Origin: Triatoma infestans
Lineage: Eukaryota > Arthropoda > Insecta > Hemiptera > Reduviidae
Length of the DNA stretch: 64,000 nt
Assembly: GCA_011037195.1 (NCBI GenBank)
Contig: JAAEAF010002630.1
Coordinates: forward strand, 33,515 to 97,514
Direction of reading: 5' to 3'
The position numbers and the translations under genes were made by a program. Under the pieces are notes generated by a model. That model was given only the letters and a program-made list of their open reading frames with translations. It had not been told where the DNA came from and did not search any database. Below are positions 23,901-34,632 of this stretch, piece by piece. The stretch's first letter is position 1. The number at the start of each line of letters is the position of its first letter.

Positions 23901-26900
23901 TTTTAATTAGGGATAACGTTGCTAACGTTCCTTGTAAAGTGCCATGGCAGTATATTGTACACGGTTCTTCTTCCTCTTCTTCTTTCCATCGCTTTACAGC
24001 CCTCGAGGATTTTATCTGGTTTTTTGGATTTGCGGAATGGGGTGGTTGACCCTATGCCCAAACCCCTAACCTGAAGGATTTGATTTTGGGGTTGTCTTCC
24101 CCTAGACAAGCTGCCTTCGCCACACGGCTTTGAGCCTTGTCCACCAATGTAGATCATTTAGAGTTACCCACAGTGCGCCTCGACGCCGAAGCGACGTACT
24201 CTGTATCCCTTTGCTGGTGATGTAACTATATTCCTGGTCTGCAGAGATTAAAGGCCTATCACTTTTGTATTAATTCTTTTCTTTTTTTTCTGTTCTGAGA
24301 TAATTGACTTTTTGGGAATCATGATTGATCTGAATGGTCAAACCATCCTCTAATTTTTGGGTTACCTCCATGATTCTGAAAGTTCATCCACCCATGGCAA
24401 AACTAAATATATTCAGTATAAATACTATGTTTAAGAGAATTGTAAATAAAAGATGAAAGTCGTATGAATAGATTTTTTTATTAACATTAAATATATGATT
24501 CCAGGATGGCCGGAAATTAGGTTATGGAAGCATGCAAGGTATACCAATGGTTGCTTCAAGTCCTGTAAGACATGAAAGCCCATTGGGTATGAATCCAATA
24601 GAAGTGACATCCTATCAACCACCATGGAAAGCGTTGAGCGATTTCGCTTTACATACAGACTTGGACCGACTGGACCCAACGGCACCACCTTTCCAACATC
24701 TAGTAAACCAGGTAAGATGAAGGTCTACCTATTTTCTAAAGTTAATTTTACTGAAATAATGTCATTAAAGCATGTGTATAACTTTATTAAGCCCAGACGC
24801 ATTAGTAACTATCAAAGGTGTCGCATTTAACTAAGTTTATAACACAGACAGATTTAAAGCACACATAAACTTCAAATTTTTCAAACTCAAGGGACCGCAA
24901 TAAATTACACAATTCAAGTTCTAATTATGGCAACTCTAGCCTAAATTCAAGACCTACTTTTCGCAACTCTATTAAATTCAAGTCTTACTTATTGTAATTC
25001 TAGTTTAATTCAAGTCCTACTTATGGCAGCTGTTGTTAAATTCTGGTCCTATTTATGGCAACTCTAGTTAAATGCAAGTCCCAATTATGGCATAACTCTA
25101 GTTAAAATCAAGTTCTACTTATGGAACTCTAGTTAAATCCAAGTCCTACTTATGGAACGCTAGTTAAATTCAAGTTCTACTTATGGCATACCTATAGTTC
25201 TACTTAAGGAACTCTAGTAAAATTCAAGTCCTACTTGTGGAACAGTAGTTAAATTCAAGTACTACTTATGGTATAACTCTAGTTAAATGCAAGTCTACTT
25301 GTGGAACTCTAGTTAAATTCAAGTCCTACTTATGGAACGCTAGTTAAATTCAAGACATACTTATGGCAACTCTAGTTAAATTCAAGCCTTACTCGTGGGA
25401 ACTCTAATTAAATTCAGGGCCTACTTATGGCAACTCTAGTTATATTCGAAACCTACTTATGGTAACTCTCGGTAATTCTAGTCCTATTTGGGCAGCTCTA
25501 TTAAGTTTAAATCCTACTTATGGCGTAACTCTAGTTTAATTCAAGTCCTACTTAAGGCAACTCTAGTTAAATTCAAGTCCTACTTATGGCCAATCTAGTT
25601 AAATTCTGGTCCTACTTACGGCAACTCTAGTTAAATTCTGGTCCTACTTATGGCAACTCTTGTTAAATGCAAGACCTACTTATGGCATAACTCTAGTTAA
25701 ATTCTAGTCTTACTTATGAAAACTCTAGTTAGCTTCAAGTCCTATTTATGGTAAATCTAGTTAATTTTAAGGCCTACTTATGAAAAATCTGTTTAAATTT
25801 AAGTCCTTCTTATGGACTAAAATTTGACTGAATTCAAGTTTTTACCACCTACACCGTTATTTAATATTGTATCCTGCATCAGTTTATCCTAGTTAATTTT
25901 TATGTGAAATTCAAGACCCATTTTATTTCAGCCCATATCTTTCTGATTTAATTTTTGGACTTAATTTCTGAATTAATTTGCTTTTGAATTTAATTCTTTA
26001 GAATCCTGAATCTTGAATAATATCACCAAAAAGCTTTCGGTATGGGCCCATCAAACTGATTAGTTCTCATTTATGTACTGGCTGTATGTGAGCATTTCAA
26101 ACTTTTGAATATAAACTTACTTTAGGTATGTCGCTTAGCAACGAACGGTGGGCTCTGTATGTAGCGTGAGGGTGGTGGGGGCAGACTGAACCTTCCAGTG
26201 CCGCCTCCTCCCTTCATTGTGTAGAAACAGCCCAGGCGCATACTCCTGTTTGTAAGGTCTGTCAATAACGGTAGGGGTGGTTGTTACGACACCAACCCCG
26301 CCGCCGCCGCGCCGCTTCACCGCTCTCCTTCATCTTCTCCGTTGGCTTACGGGAGGTGGAGAACGAATAGGGGTGGGTAGACTTACCACACCCTTCCCAC
26401 TCAAAAAGTTGCCCCCCACTTCTTCTTTTTTTTTTTGTTTGTAAATGTAGAGAATAAGCTACTGTTAAGCTGCCGGTCGCCCCTGGATGAGAAAGCTTTT
26501 AATGCTGCCTCTACCAACACTCAAAAAAAAAAGAAAAAAAAACGGTCGTGTATTCCTCCCCCCACATCAGTCTAACCCGGCCTCCCAATATTTTGCCGCC
26601 CCCAATGCAGAAAAGCATTTCTACTAAACATCAATGGATAAGAACAGGTGGGGGTGTAAAAAAAAAAAAAAAAAGAACTCTTGTATGTGAAGGGGTGAAA
26701 ATAGGAAATACCCATCCATTAGCAACAATTCTCTTTGGAATTTCCCATGCCGCCTCCCATGACTGCATATACTAAAAAAATCATTGCTACCGTAAATAAC
26801 TGCACAGTCATTCCTCAATCAGTCGCATATGCAAGAAAAATGAAAAAAAAAAAAATCTGGTTTGAAACACTCACACAACTTTCTCTTGCTGCAGATTCCA

Positions 26901-29900
26901 GATTTAAATGGCAAATTTTCTTCAAACTCATCATTTTTACTAATTATTTTTATTATCTTCAATTTTATATCAATGTGGAGAATCTAAACTTAATAAAAAT
27001 TACTTTTTGGGGGGGAACCATACACTCCCCCTCAACCCCAAAACTTCTTTAAATGAACTTTCTCGGGAAAAAAGATCCCACGCTAACACATAAACTACGT
27101 AAATATCAAATTTGAACTTTCCACGATTTTCCTTTTTTGAGTTTAAGCTGACTACACACACACACAATCACGGAGACCTTTTTTTTTAAAAAAAAAAAAT
27201 TCCGACTCAGGGGACCTCAAAAATGTATATATCAGGTGAAAACTCGATATCTTGGATTTGATGCGTTCGCAACATCTCTTTTTACTAGGTACCAAGGAAA
27301 TCTGGTTTTAGTAATGCTTAGCTGGTAGAAACATCCTAATGCTGGGCGAACGCCCAAAACCGGTCGTTGACCATAAAATGAAGCAGGCTATCACGGAAAA
27401 TGTCTCTGATGCTTTCCAGCTCTGTTGAACCAACCACCACAACAACTAAGGCGTCTTGTTGTTTGGGGAATAACGAAAACCATGTTTAAACACAACTGCG
27501 ACCATTATAGGAAATATAATTATCAATACTTCCACAAAACTGTCAATGGTACTTTACCTATCCCTTCTCAGATTAGCTTGTAGTATATGATATCTGAAGC
27601 CCTAGATTAGATTAGATTGCCAGAAGGGAAGGGGCGCCTCATTCCACTGCGAACCTCCATTAAGATGTCTATTGTGGATTCCCCTAAAAATCCCTCCAGC
27701 TTTGCCCACTTAAATCAGTCTAGCAAAGCTGAAAGTGGCTCCGTCAAGAAAAGCTCATACCTTCGGAGATTGCTTGTCCCCAGTTTGAAGAAACCTTGTC
27801 TCCTCATTAGATCGGCACACTCATAAAGGTTGTATACTGGGATTTCCTTCTCGATCCTGCAGAATCGGCATACCGCATTATCTGCAAGTACTAGTTGGTG
27901 CATAAACTTTTCAGCCTACAATGCCCTGTTAACAGGCCCACTCTTGAAAATCCTATATTTGGCGTCGAGAGGAACGTTCTTATTAAGAATAAAGTTAGAC
28001 CAAACCCGGTTTAAACGAGCTTAGCTATCGACACTTTATTTTCGAGGTGGGGACTAGGGTCATACGCGGAGTTCCTGCATTCCTTGATTAGCTTTACATC
28101 CTTCGGCTATGGCTCACGAGGTCCCTGGTGAATGTCTTTTAATAAAGAATTTAGCCTGCATCAGAGATATTTTCCGTGATAGCTGCTTCTTTTTTTGGTC
28201 ATCGGGTCCGGTTTCGGGCGTTCGTCCATCATCAGGATGCTTTTTGTCAAACAGTGTGATGACATAGATTTGCATAGAGCAAATTTAGTGAGTAGTTGAG
28301 TAGATCAAAATAGTTGAGTGTATCAACTAAATTTGTACTTTGCAAATCTATGTTATCACACTGTTAACGCCCGAGACCGGACCTGATGACCACAAAAAGA
28401 AGCAGGCTATCATGGAAAATATTTCTGATGCTTTCCAGCTTTACGGGACCAACCACAACAATTTAGTAGCATTCCTCTGTCTTGGTGTTCTCTTCCACCA
28501 TTTCAGACGCTGTTCTTCTATGCATTCCTTGATAAAAACTTAAATCAGGCTTCTGGGCAACTCGCAGAAGGGCTCGTGGCCAATAAAGGTATCTTTCGAG
28601 CCTTCCCTCGCCAGGTCGTCCGCCCTTTTGTTGCCAAGGAACCAACCAGATATGCCTCCGGCACCCAGGCACGTGCCAACTTATCTGAAGCCTTAATTGC
28701 TCAACGTGTTTTGGGGACCTATGACTGTGACATCCGCCCTTCTCCCTCACGAATCTACTTTAGTCCATTCATAAAGTGCATTTTTCTTTACTTTAAAAAT
28801 GTTCTTGAAGTTTCTAATTAATAGTTTTTAACATATATTTGCATTTCTTGGGTAGTCTAATGCGGCATTCAACAACTCATCTACACCTTCGCCCCAATCA
28901 GAACAGAATCATTACCTGTTGTATTTCAGTTCTATTCTCCAGATCTGCGGCTGGATGAAACCGTTCATACTTTTTCATCTAATTGCTCCATTCTTATGGG
29001 TGATGTTTGTTGAACTTTTCAGGTGGTCGTAGTTCATAGCTGGGTAACTCCTGCCTGGCTCAATTATCTCTGATAATTGTTCCAGTGATAATTCAACTGG
29101 CATTGTTTATCCCACCGTTGCCACCATGTTAAGAAACAAGTTCGTTTCCTTTTTTTTAAACGTTGTTGCGACAAACTAGATCTTGATTGAATTACCTCAT
29201 GCGTGGATTCCCATCTTGCGCCACATACATAAAATTAAGGACACTACAATGAATAGCTAAAAACTCGCAAGTCTAAGAAAAGTTTTTTTAACTGAATATT
29301 ATGAATTCTTTGGAGAATTTTTGTGGGTGTTTAACATCAATTTTATTTTGTTCCATTAGTATACCACGGCCACAAATACAAAATGGCGGATCTTGCATTT
29401 CTGCCCAATTCTCTTTTGCCTTCTTTTTCAATAATGGAATGAAAATTCTTGATTTTTTTTTCTCTATATCTCACATTAATTATATAAAACGAGTAAATAT
29501 GTTAGAAATAATTTGATTTTTTTTTAATTTTTATTGCACAATTTGATAATTTATAAAATACCTGCGAAGAGAAAATTACTAAAAAAAATAAATTCTAAAC
29601 TAGTTTTTTCATAGAAATAATTTAACTATAAATTAACCAACCACAGTATTGTAAAATGTGGGCGTGGTCAATATGATAATTCTTAATTTGTGAGTGGCCT
29701 TAGCAATACGCCCATATTTCACTGCTTCTCTTCTTCACTGTGATTGGCTAATTATTTATATAGATTTTGCCTTTTTTTTATGCCAAGCCCATTATATTAT
29801 ATTATTAAAAAAAATCTTGAGTTTCCAGGTTCAGATCGTGTCCTAGTGGTTTGCTAGAAACCAACGTTTTGCCCCATATTGCAATGAGCCTCTTCAGGTT

Positions 29901-31437
29901 TGTTACATCTTGAAAGCTAATGGGAGCAATGGAACTTTGTTAGAGAAAGGGCGTTCTTTGAACACCTCTTTATTTATAGGTGGTAAAGGTGTCTGTATCT
30001 GCTCGGACAGCCAAGCTGCGCTGAAGGCGCTGAGTTCATGTGTCTTCACTTCCAGGTTGGTGTTACAATGTTCTAAAAGACTGGAAGAGCTTTCTGCTCT
30101 GAAGGAATGCTTCTAGTCTGGGTACCAGGTCACATGGGAATTTTTGGGAATGAGGAGGTGGATATGTTTTGCAAAATTAGGTGCCTCTCTCCCTTTCATT
30201 GGTCCCGAGACTGCTGTTGGCGTGTCTTCTGGCACATGTCTGTCAAGCTTTCAATCATAGACAGCTTCTCAGCATTTATCCTTATGGATGAGCTCAGTTG
30301 GTTGTCGGCAGTCCAAATGCTCAGCGGGGGTTCGGACAGGACTATTAGTGAGACGTTGCTGTGTTTTTCCCGGAGCTCTCTCAGGCATCTGGTTGGATCC
30401 CTTACTGGACATTGTAGTTTAAGGAGACATCTCTACGTAATAGGGCTCATGCCGGATGCATTTGGTCGAGTCTGTAACAAAGAGGAGGAAACACCCATCC
30501 ATCTTATGACAGATTGTGTGGGTTGTGAGGAGATTAGGTTCAGGACCTTTGGTCGGAACAGGATGTCTGTGAAAGGCTATTTCCCCTTAAGGTTATTGTT
30601 CGATTTGTTCGGACTGCGAGAATCTTAGATGGATTAGACCAGGGCCTGGATATTTGTTCTAGACCCAGTTTGTTGATGTTTTTGTGGGGGTAGCTATATG
30701 GGCCCGGTGAGGCTTTGGATAGCGTAGGGTTTGGTCCCTCCCCATAGACAAATAATAATAATATTTGTAGGTGGTGGGGAGGACTTAATTTTCTCTTCCT
30801 TGTCCCCATGATTGAGTGGCGAATATCTAAGTCTCCCATCTCGACTGCCAAAGTTTGTAGCTTATCCTGCTCCGGAAAACTATTAAACGTTGTTTTTTAC
30901 CCCTGTTTTTTTTTTCACTCCTTTCCCTGAGCAGGTAGGGAGTCTTGTTCTGCTTAGACGGAGTCTTCTTTTTCAATTTCCATTGCCTTTCTTACGACAC
31001 GTTCGTTATTCCTGGGTGAAGGGACTTTGGTGTCTTCAACATTGATGGCATATCCAGTTTGTAGACGAATGTGTTCTGCCAGGGGCAGAGTTCACCGTTT
31101 TATTCATTCAACTATGAAGATATGGCTCATTGCATGTTGAGCGAAACGTCAGTTTTCTAGCAAACCATTGAAACGCAGTCTCAACCCGGAAACTCGAGTT
31201 TTATTTCATGAAAAAATTTTTTTACTTAATATTAATTCTTTGGATTTGTTTCCCCCCCCCCCCCCACACACACACACAGTTGCATGGACAAGGCTATGAA
31301 ATAGGAAGCGCACCTGGTGTAGCGCATGAAGTATTAGCACCACCAACGGACATGGTCCATCCAGATTCTACGGATAGTTATGTAACCATATCTGGAAAGT
31401 GATGACTCCTACAGCATGACGCCCCAAGCCCATAACG
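17684..31437 (+). CDS. tup: Islet/tailup LIM-homeodomain transcription factor, 3' part of gene (three exons)
   Basis: Islet proteins are nuclear LIM-homeodomain factors that specify motor neurons and other cell types. Three exons join in frame: a homeodomain exon (17684-17973), a LIM-binding/C-terminal exon (24505-24711) and a terminal exon (31280-31437). The homeodomain is almost identical to vertebrate ISL1 as I know it, including the recognition-helix stretch [16 protein letters not shown]. The first exon begins with two bases of a split codon, so further exons precede it. No LIM-type cysteine pattern was seen to the left, so the LIM exons should lie outside the window. Introns are about 6.5 kb each and contain repeats. 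The gene converges on Scaper. Confidence 0.93.
18146..18181 (+). mobile_element. LINE fragment, left of solo LTR
   Basis: gttctcatgtgtcttcactt and ccaggttggtcc match the RNase H part of the LINE at 29925. The fragment continues right of the LTR at 18821. Confidence 0.7.
18186..18816 (+). mobile_element. Solo LTR (gypsy-type)
   Basis: It starts TGTAATGACATGG and ends GATTCCACTACA, with an AATAAA 20 bases before the end. It is flanked by the 4-base duplication CCTA (18182-18185 and 18817-18820). TG...CA ends and a 4-base duplication fit a Ty3/gypsy-type solo LTR. A second, edge-truncated copy lies at 1-102. The insertion interrupts a LINE. Confidence 0.88.
18821..18970 (+). mobile_element. LINE RNase H fragment, right of solo LTR
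   Basis: Encodes remnants of the region that reads [17 protein letters not shown] in better copies (ctagtctgggtaccaagtca). Joining across the LTR restores continuity with 18146-18181. Confidence 0.75.
18979..19977 (+). repeat. 1 kb non-coding repeat, copy 3
   Basis: Start tctggtgtgaaacactcaca, end cttcctcttactaagaatag. Subunit marker at 19260 and 19558. A clear full-length member with a CA-rich patch near the end. Confidence 0.85.
19980..20480. other. No gene
   Basis: No coding region or recognised repeat. Confidence 0.4.
20490..20880 (-). repeat. 1 kb repeat relative, diverged and reversed
   Basis: aattttctcaaaaacggctc and ttcccgggaaaaaattgatt are reversed internal blocks of the repeat. 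Confidence 0.55.
20909..21590. mobile_element. Ribozyme-armed element, long form with RT tail (second copy)
   Basis: Left arm 20909-21060 (minus sense), RT tail 21070-21395 (+), then a partial minus-sense arm (21396-21470) and a right arm to 21590. The RT piece reads [44 protein letters not shown] and KVDGKRGKG. The junction between left arm and RT tail is the same as in the copy at 416-1218. Confidence 0.74.
20934..21007 (-). ncRNA. Best hammerhead-ribozyme-like motif in the window
   Basis: On the minus strand (core at 20948-20990): CATC, CTGATGA, helix II TGGGC/GCCTG with GAAC loop (five pairs, two G-U), GAAAC, the palindrome ACCGGT, cleavage-site C, then GATG pairing perfectly with CATC. 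Farther out, CUGUUU can pair with AAGCAG, leaving an internal loop in helix I as in natural type I hammerheads. All core residues fit. Self-cleavage is an inference. Confidence 0.62.
21628..22070 (-). mobile_element. tRNA-derived SINE with 5' extension and LINE-like tail
   Basis: Minus strand: an extension of about 200 bases, a tRNA head (gattcgaacctaggacatcc and gcgctaccactgagctaatc on the + strand), the common body, and the tail cacaatagatcattcaggtc. Same layout at 60277-60720. Confidence 0.8.
22071..22350. other. Islet intron, 1 kb-repeat-like remnant
   Basis: No gene. Around 22250-22340 the sequence resembles a decayed internal part of the 1 kb repeat. Confidence 0.35.
22352..22540 (+). 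mobile_element. tRNA-derived SINE
   Basis: Head gggattagctcagtggtagc with B box GGTACGAGTCC, then the common body up to gcagtgcactgaaataaaaa. It is 3' truncated compared with other copies. Confidence 0.82.
22727..23543 (-). repeat. 1 kb non-coding repeat, reversed
   Basis: gtgtttcacaccagattttt leads into reversed end blocks (tattgcgatcgtgtcgaatt). It contains a (TG)n(CG)n tract at 22859-22889, a Z-DNA-type alternating purine-pyrimidine run. Confidence 0.72.
23544..23771 (-). mobile_element. tRNA-derived SINE
   Basis: Reverse orientation: B box complement ggactcgaacccgggacctc and A-box side aaccatttagctaatccctt, body with cagtgttctctcgctacaga, tail aatttaagttgcgtcaacat. Confidence 0.82.
23775..24500. 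other. Islet intron without recognised feature
   Basis: A non-coding stretch near 23940-24200 (catcgctttacagccctcga) may be another repeat family. No gene evidence. Confidence 0.4.
24505..24711 (+). CDS. tup: Islet exon carrying the LIM-binding region
   Basis: The exon runs from acceptor gattccag to donor accag|gtaaga and holds exactly 69 codons in phase 0 at both ends. It continues the homeodomain exon without a break. It contains a motif matching the ISL1 sequence before and in its LHX3-binding region ([13 protein letters not shown]), then [19 protein letters not shown] and [10 protein letters not shown]. In vertebrate ISL1 the corresponding region reads VEVQSYQPPWKVLSDFAL, so assignment is firm. 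Confidence 0.94.
24915..25825 (+). repeat. Degenerate tandem array, about 31-base unit
   Basis: Around thirty units of the type tctagttaaattcaagtcct plus acttatggca. Units vary in length and sequence. It lies just after the second Islet exon seen here, within the intron. Confidence 0.9.
25830..26850. other. Islet intron, GC-richer patch, no gene
   Basis: The interval 26130-26400 is markedly GC-richer than its surroundings (ccgccgccgcgccgcttcac), but no coding or splice-consistent frame is seen. Poly-A and poly-T runs follow. Confidence 0.4.
26852..27297 (+). repeat. 1 kb repeat, diverged partial copy
   Basis: Start aaaatctggtttgaaacact, end ctctttttactaggtaccaa. About half the length of full copies. 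Confidence 0.7.
27330..27448 (+). mobile_element. Single ribozyme arm (right arm)
   Basis: catcctaatgctgggcgaac, cgcccaaaaccggtcgttga, then the distal end to accaaccaccacaacaacta. The core carries two changes (CTAATGC, CAAAAC). Confidence 0.7.
27603..28158 (-). mobile_element. LINE 3' end with (AATCT)n tail
   Basis: Minus strand: [20 protein letters not shown] knuckle, then a 3' UTR to the reversed tail tagattagattagatt. It shares its upstream flank and junction with a ribozyme-armed element with 117-415. It may contain a small insertion at 27945-28080. Confidence 0.78.
28159..28461. mobile_element. Ribozyme-armed palindromic element
   Basis: Left motif 28197-28240 (minus sense, core CTGATGA and GAAAC present but the cleavage-site TC changed). 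Spacer with gtagttgagtagatc. Right arm carries a deletion removing helix II. Confidence 0.72.
28462..28760 (-). mobile_element. LINE RNase H C-terminal fragment
   Basis: Minus-strand pieces read [13 protein letters not shown] and [12 protein letters not shown] with frameshifts, typical of the end of the RNase H domain in I-like elements. Confidence 0.7.
28765..29815. other. Islet intron, no gene recognised
   Basis: AT-rich sequence. No coding or repeat assignment. Confidence 0.4.
29818..29924 (-). repeat. Third ribozyme-like family, copy 1
   Basis: Minus strand: CCTGAAGAGGCTCATTGC, then ATGGGGC, AAAACGTTGG. The order resembles a hammerhead (CTGANGA, helix II, GAAAC, ACGT), with GAAAC mutated here. 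It abuts the LINE piece that follows. Confidence 0.55.
29925..30752 (+). mobile_element. LINE, RNase H domain to 3' end with (AAT)n tail
   Basis: Encodes [15 protein letters not shown] (RNase H Asp), [16 protein letters not shown], then [15 protein letters not shown] and a knuckle [15 protein letters not shown]. Ends in caaataataataat. Several frameshifts. Inserted in the Islet intron between the second and third ribozyme-family remnants. Confidence 0.85.
30753..31100. other. Islet intron, no gene
   Basis: No coding region. Possibly a short repeat around 30940-31080. Confidence 0.35.
31103..31208 (+). repeat. Third ribozyme-like family, copy 2
   Basis: ctatgaagatatggctcatt, gttgagcgaaacgtcagttt, ending ccggaaactcgag. 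It is inverted relative to the copy at 29818, so the two flank the LINE like inverted arms. Confidence 0.55.
31252..31279 (+). repeat. Poly-C/(CA)n tract serving as splice acceptor of Islet
   Basis: Fourteen C followed by CA repeats ending cacag directly before the C-terminal Islet exon. The AG used is part of the microsatellite. Confidence 0.85.
31280..31437 (+). CDS. tup: Islet C-terminal exon with apparent +1 frameshift
   Basis: The exon follows an acceptor inside a poly-C/(CA)n run and starts in phase 0 with LHGQGYE. The stretch [12 protein letters not shown] is followed in the read frame by ISGK and a stop at 31400-31402. Skipping one base near 31388 gives [16 protein letters not shown], which runs to a good donor at 31437 (aacg|gtaaga). 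From memory, protostome Islet proteins continue YVTYLES at this point, so the extra A is probably an assembly error or an allele-specific break. The terminus is unresolved: a short final exon after an AG at 31559 or 31578 is possible. Confidence 0.8.
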
Positions 31438-31439
31438 GT

Positions 31440-31885
31440 AAGATTAGCTTATTTGAGTTGTCAGATAATTTTTTTTTTGTAGTTACATCACATTTTTGTG
31501 AGGAGGTTTGTGTTAAAAAAAAAAAAAAAACTAATATAGTTTTATATAATATGTTGCAGGCCTGAAGATTTGTCGCAGAAATGTAAATAAATTTTGGGAA
31601 TTTAAAAAAATAATAATAAAAAAATTCATTTATTAAAATATTCAAAAAAAAAAGAAAGAAAAAACAGAAAACAAAATGAATGTTTTTAGTTAATTATTAA
31701 ACCATTTTTTTAATTATGTAAATAGAATTTTACTCCCATCAAGATCCAAGATTCCATGGACTCAAACTAATGAAAAAATGTTAAGTAATTTTTTTTTGGA
31801 GATTATGGACATAATTTTGGGTTATTCAAAGACCGGGGGTATGGGGGGACATATAAGAGTCTTACAAGTATGGATAAATAAGTTT
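31440..31885. other. Downstream of the last supported Islet exon
   Basis: AT-rich. AATAAA occurs at 31586-31591. This is probably intron or 3' UTR of Islet, but the gene end is not resolved. Confidence 0.35.
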
Positions 31886-32465
31886 GGACTGTTATCTGTT
31901 ATCTCGTAAGTAAGAGGGAACTGTTATTATCTGAGATCCATAGCTGGGCTGTTATCAGCAAGTAAGGATTATTATCTCGTTGGAATAGAAAACAATTCCC
32001 TGAGATACACATCTGAGTTGTGTTATCTCGTAGTGGTGGACTGTTCTCTGAGAACAGTTTGGTGTTATCTCATAGTAGGGAGCATTGGGTTCTCTGAGAC
32101 ACAGCTGGGCTTTTATCTCGTAGTAGCAGAACAGTTCTCGGAGATTCGTTTAGACTGTTATTTCCATAATAGGAGGGACAGTTCTGTCAAAAAGAAAACA
32201 GCTGGACTGTTTTATCAGTGAGGTAGAACTGTTAATGATAGGGAAGATAGTTTCCCTGAGACACAGCTGGGCTGTTATCTGGAAACTGTTATCTCGTGAT
32301 TTGATGAGGGACTTTCGGTAGAATATTATCTATATCGTAATACAAAGACCTGTTCTCTGAGACACCACGGTAGGACGTTAAGCTGTCCATCTCTAGGTAG
32401 GAAGTACTGTTGCCTGAGACATATCTCTGGGCTGTAATCTCTTAGTACCTGTGCCCGGAAATAAG
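31885..32465 (+). repeat. Degenerate tandem array, about 55-60 base unit
   Basis: Recurring blocks gttatctcgtagta, ttctctgagacaca and gctgggctgttatct. About ten units of variable length. Confidence 0.85.
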
Positions 32466-33135
32466 CAGGAACAAACTCTTTGACAAGTGCATAAATCTTA
32501 ACTGCAGCTAACAGATTAACAGTTTATCATTTTTAGCCATAAGTCTCCGAAAAATAATTTTTTTTGGAAAATGCAAAAAAAAAAATTAATACCATTATGT
32601 ATTATGTATTTGATACATTAAATAATTTAAAATTCCTCTCCAAGAAATTTTCCGTTGTTATGTAGTATATATTTAGCAATAAATTTAATTACATAAGAAT
32701 ATATAATTTTTTTTTTTGGTAAATTACAAGAAAAAAAATTGAACTAAGAAAAATCCTGGCAATTACTTTTTAAAAAAATTTTGTTTTGTTTTCGCGTTTA
32801 TTAATAAAATTCATGTTCCAAAATCCAAAAATTTTATTTGTTTTAATTATGTGTGTCTAGAAATTTTTTTTTTTAATTAATCCAAAAGAACACTTCAAAA
32901 TCCATTTTAGGGTAACCTGTGATCCATTCCTGGGGACTATCTAGCTCTTTAGTACTCTTAAAATCGCAGCCAGCTGATTTTTAGCCTAACTTCAACCTAA
33001 ATTAAAACCTTTTATAGAAAATCATCTATTGCGTTCTATGAACGCAAGACCTCATAGCAAAGTCTCATAGACCTGGATCTTCTAGTTTATTCTAAAACTA
33101 CCTAGCTCCTACCAAAATCTTTTCAAATCCATTTT
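32466..33135. other. Intergenic AT-rich, no gene
   Basis: No feature. Near 32930-33130, loosely related to the following array (tacctagctcctacc). Confidence 0.4.
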
Positions 33136-33139
33136 TAAC

Positions 33140-33700
33140 TTTGCTGTACTTATCAACGTAGCTCCTACCTAGTACCGCTTCAAATAACTTGGAAGAGTCT
33201 GTTTGAGCAAAAAGCTTTATATCAGGCTATCAGACAAGGAAACAGTTTCAGGAAACTCTGATCCATTCTAGAAACTACCTAGCTCCTAATACCGCTACGA
33301 ATAACTTGGAAGACCTCTGTTTTAGCAAAAAGCTTTATTATATCGGACTATCAGACAAGGAAACAGTTTCAGGAAACGACTGATCTATTCTAGGAACTAC
33401 CTAGCTCCTAATACCGCTATAAATAACTTGGAACACCTCTGTTTTAGCAAAAAGCTTTACTCTATCAGGCTATCAGACAAGGAAACAGTTTCAGGAAACC
33501 TCTTATCCATTTTAGGAACTATATAGATCCTAATACCGCTTTAAATAACTTGGAAGTCCTCTGTTTTAGCAAAAAGCTTTACTAAGTCAGGCTATCAGAC
33601 AAGGTAACAGTTTTCGAAAACCTCTTATCCATTCTAAAACTACGTATCTCCTAATACCTCTACAAATAACTTGACAGACCTCTTTCTAAGCTCTTATTTT
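33140..33700 (+). repeat. Tandem array, about 118-120 base unit, part 1
   Basis: Units carry actacctagctcctaatacc, ttggaagacctctg, aaaagctttactatatcagg and aaggaaacagtttcaggaa. Four to five copies. Confidence 0.92.
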
Positions 33701-33704
33701 TTCA

Positions 33705-34480
33705 AAAATCTCCTAACGACCCGTTCTTTTTTTTTTTTATAGTGAATCCTACATTAACCGATTCCATTATTAACTTATTTCAACCATATTTTATAGTCTT
33801 TAAAAATGGATTTCACAAAAGTCAAAGCCAGAAATTTATTTTTGTCACAATTTTTGGGCGAGTAATTTTTTAACCAAAATTTCTAACGCACACACAAAAA
33901 AAAAATTTTTTTTTTAACTAAAAACAATTTTATAAATTGATCGATTTATTGTAAATAATTTTGAAAATTTTTGATGAAGGTACATTGAATTTTTTCGAAA
34001 AAAAATTTCGAATTTTATTAATATACATAATCACGTTTTTTAAAAAAAAAAAAAATTTTTTTTTTAATCATAGGAACCTATTGTGTAATTACTTTTATTT
34101 GTACAAAGTTATTTGTAATTGTATAAAAATTAATAAATAAATTAATAATAATTATAATTAATTATTAATAATACATTAAAAAAAGGAATAAACAATTTCT
34201 TTGAAATTAATCGTTGTAGTGCACAGTGATGCAGTGCCTGGGGATTACTGTAAAAAATTATATTCATAATTTTAATTATAATTGAAAAAGAACAGACAAA
34301 CTTACATACATATGTGTTGTGATTATATTTAAATAAAAATTAATTAGAAATTTAAGTTATTTTTGGATTTTTCATTAATAACCTCATTACGGCCATGTGG
34401 TGTAATAGTAAATTAAATGGAATACCAAGTTTAAGGTTCCTCAATTCACAAAAAAAAAGAATTTTATTTATTTTTCCTTA
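33705..34480. other. AT-rich interval, no gene
   Basis: Long A and T runs; no gene, RNA or known repeat. Confidence 0.45.
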
Positions 34481-34484
34481 CTCC

Positions 34485-34632
34485 TAGATTGTTATAGGGG
34501 ATTATTGTGCCCCAAACCCGGAGCCTTCTCAGTGCACTGCCGGCCTCTGAGCAGTGTTCTCTAGCTACAGACAACACTGCCCCAACACCGGACAGTGAGC
34601 TGTAGAGGGCTCCTAGGAAGAGAAAATCTAAT
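34485..34632 (-). mobile_element. SINE body fragment
   Basis: Minus-strand body with acagtgttgtctgtagctag and a tail ending in caataatcccctataacaat. No tRNA head. Its right end, aatctaatctaattt, resembles a LINE tail. Confidence 0.72.
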
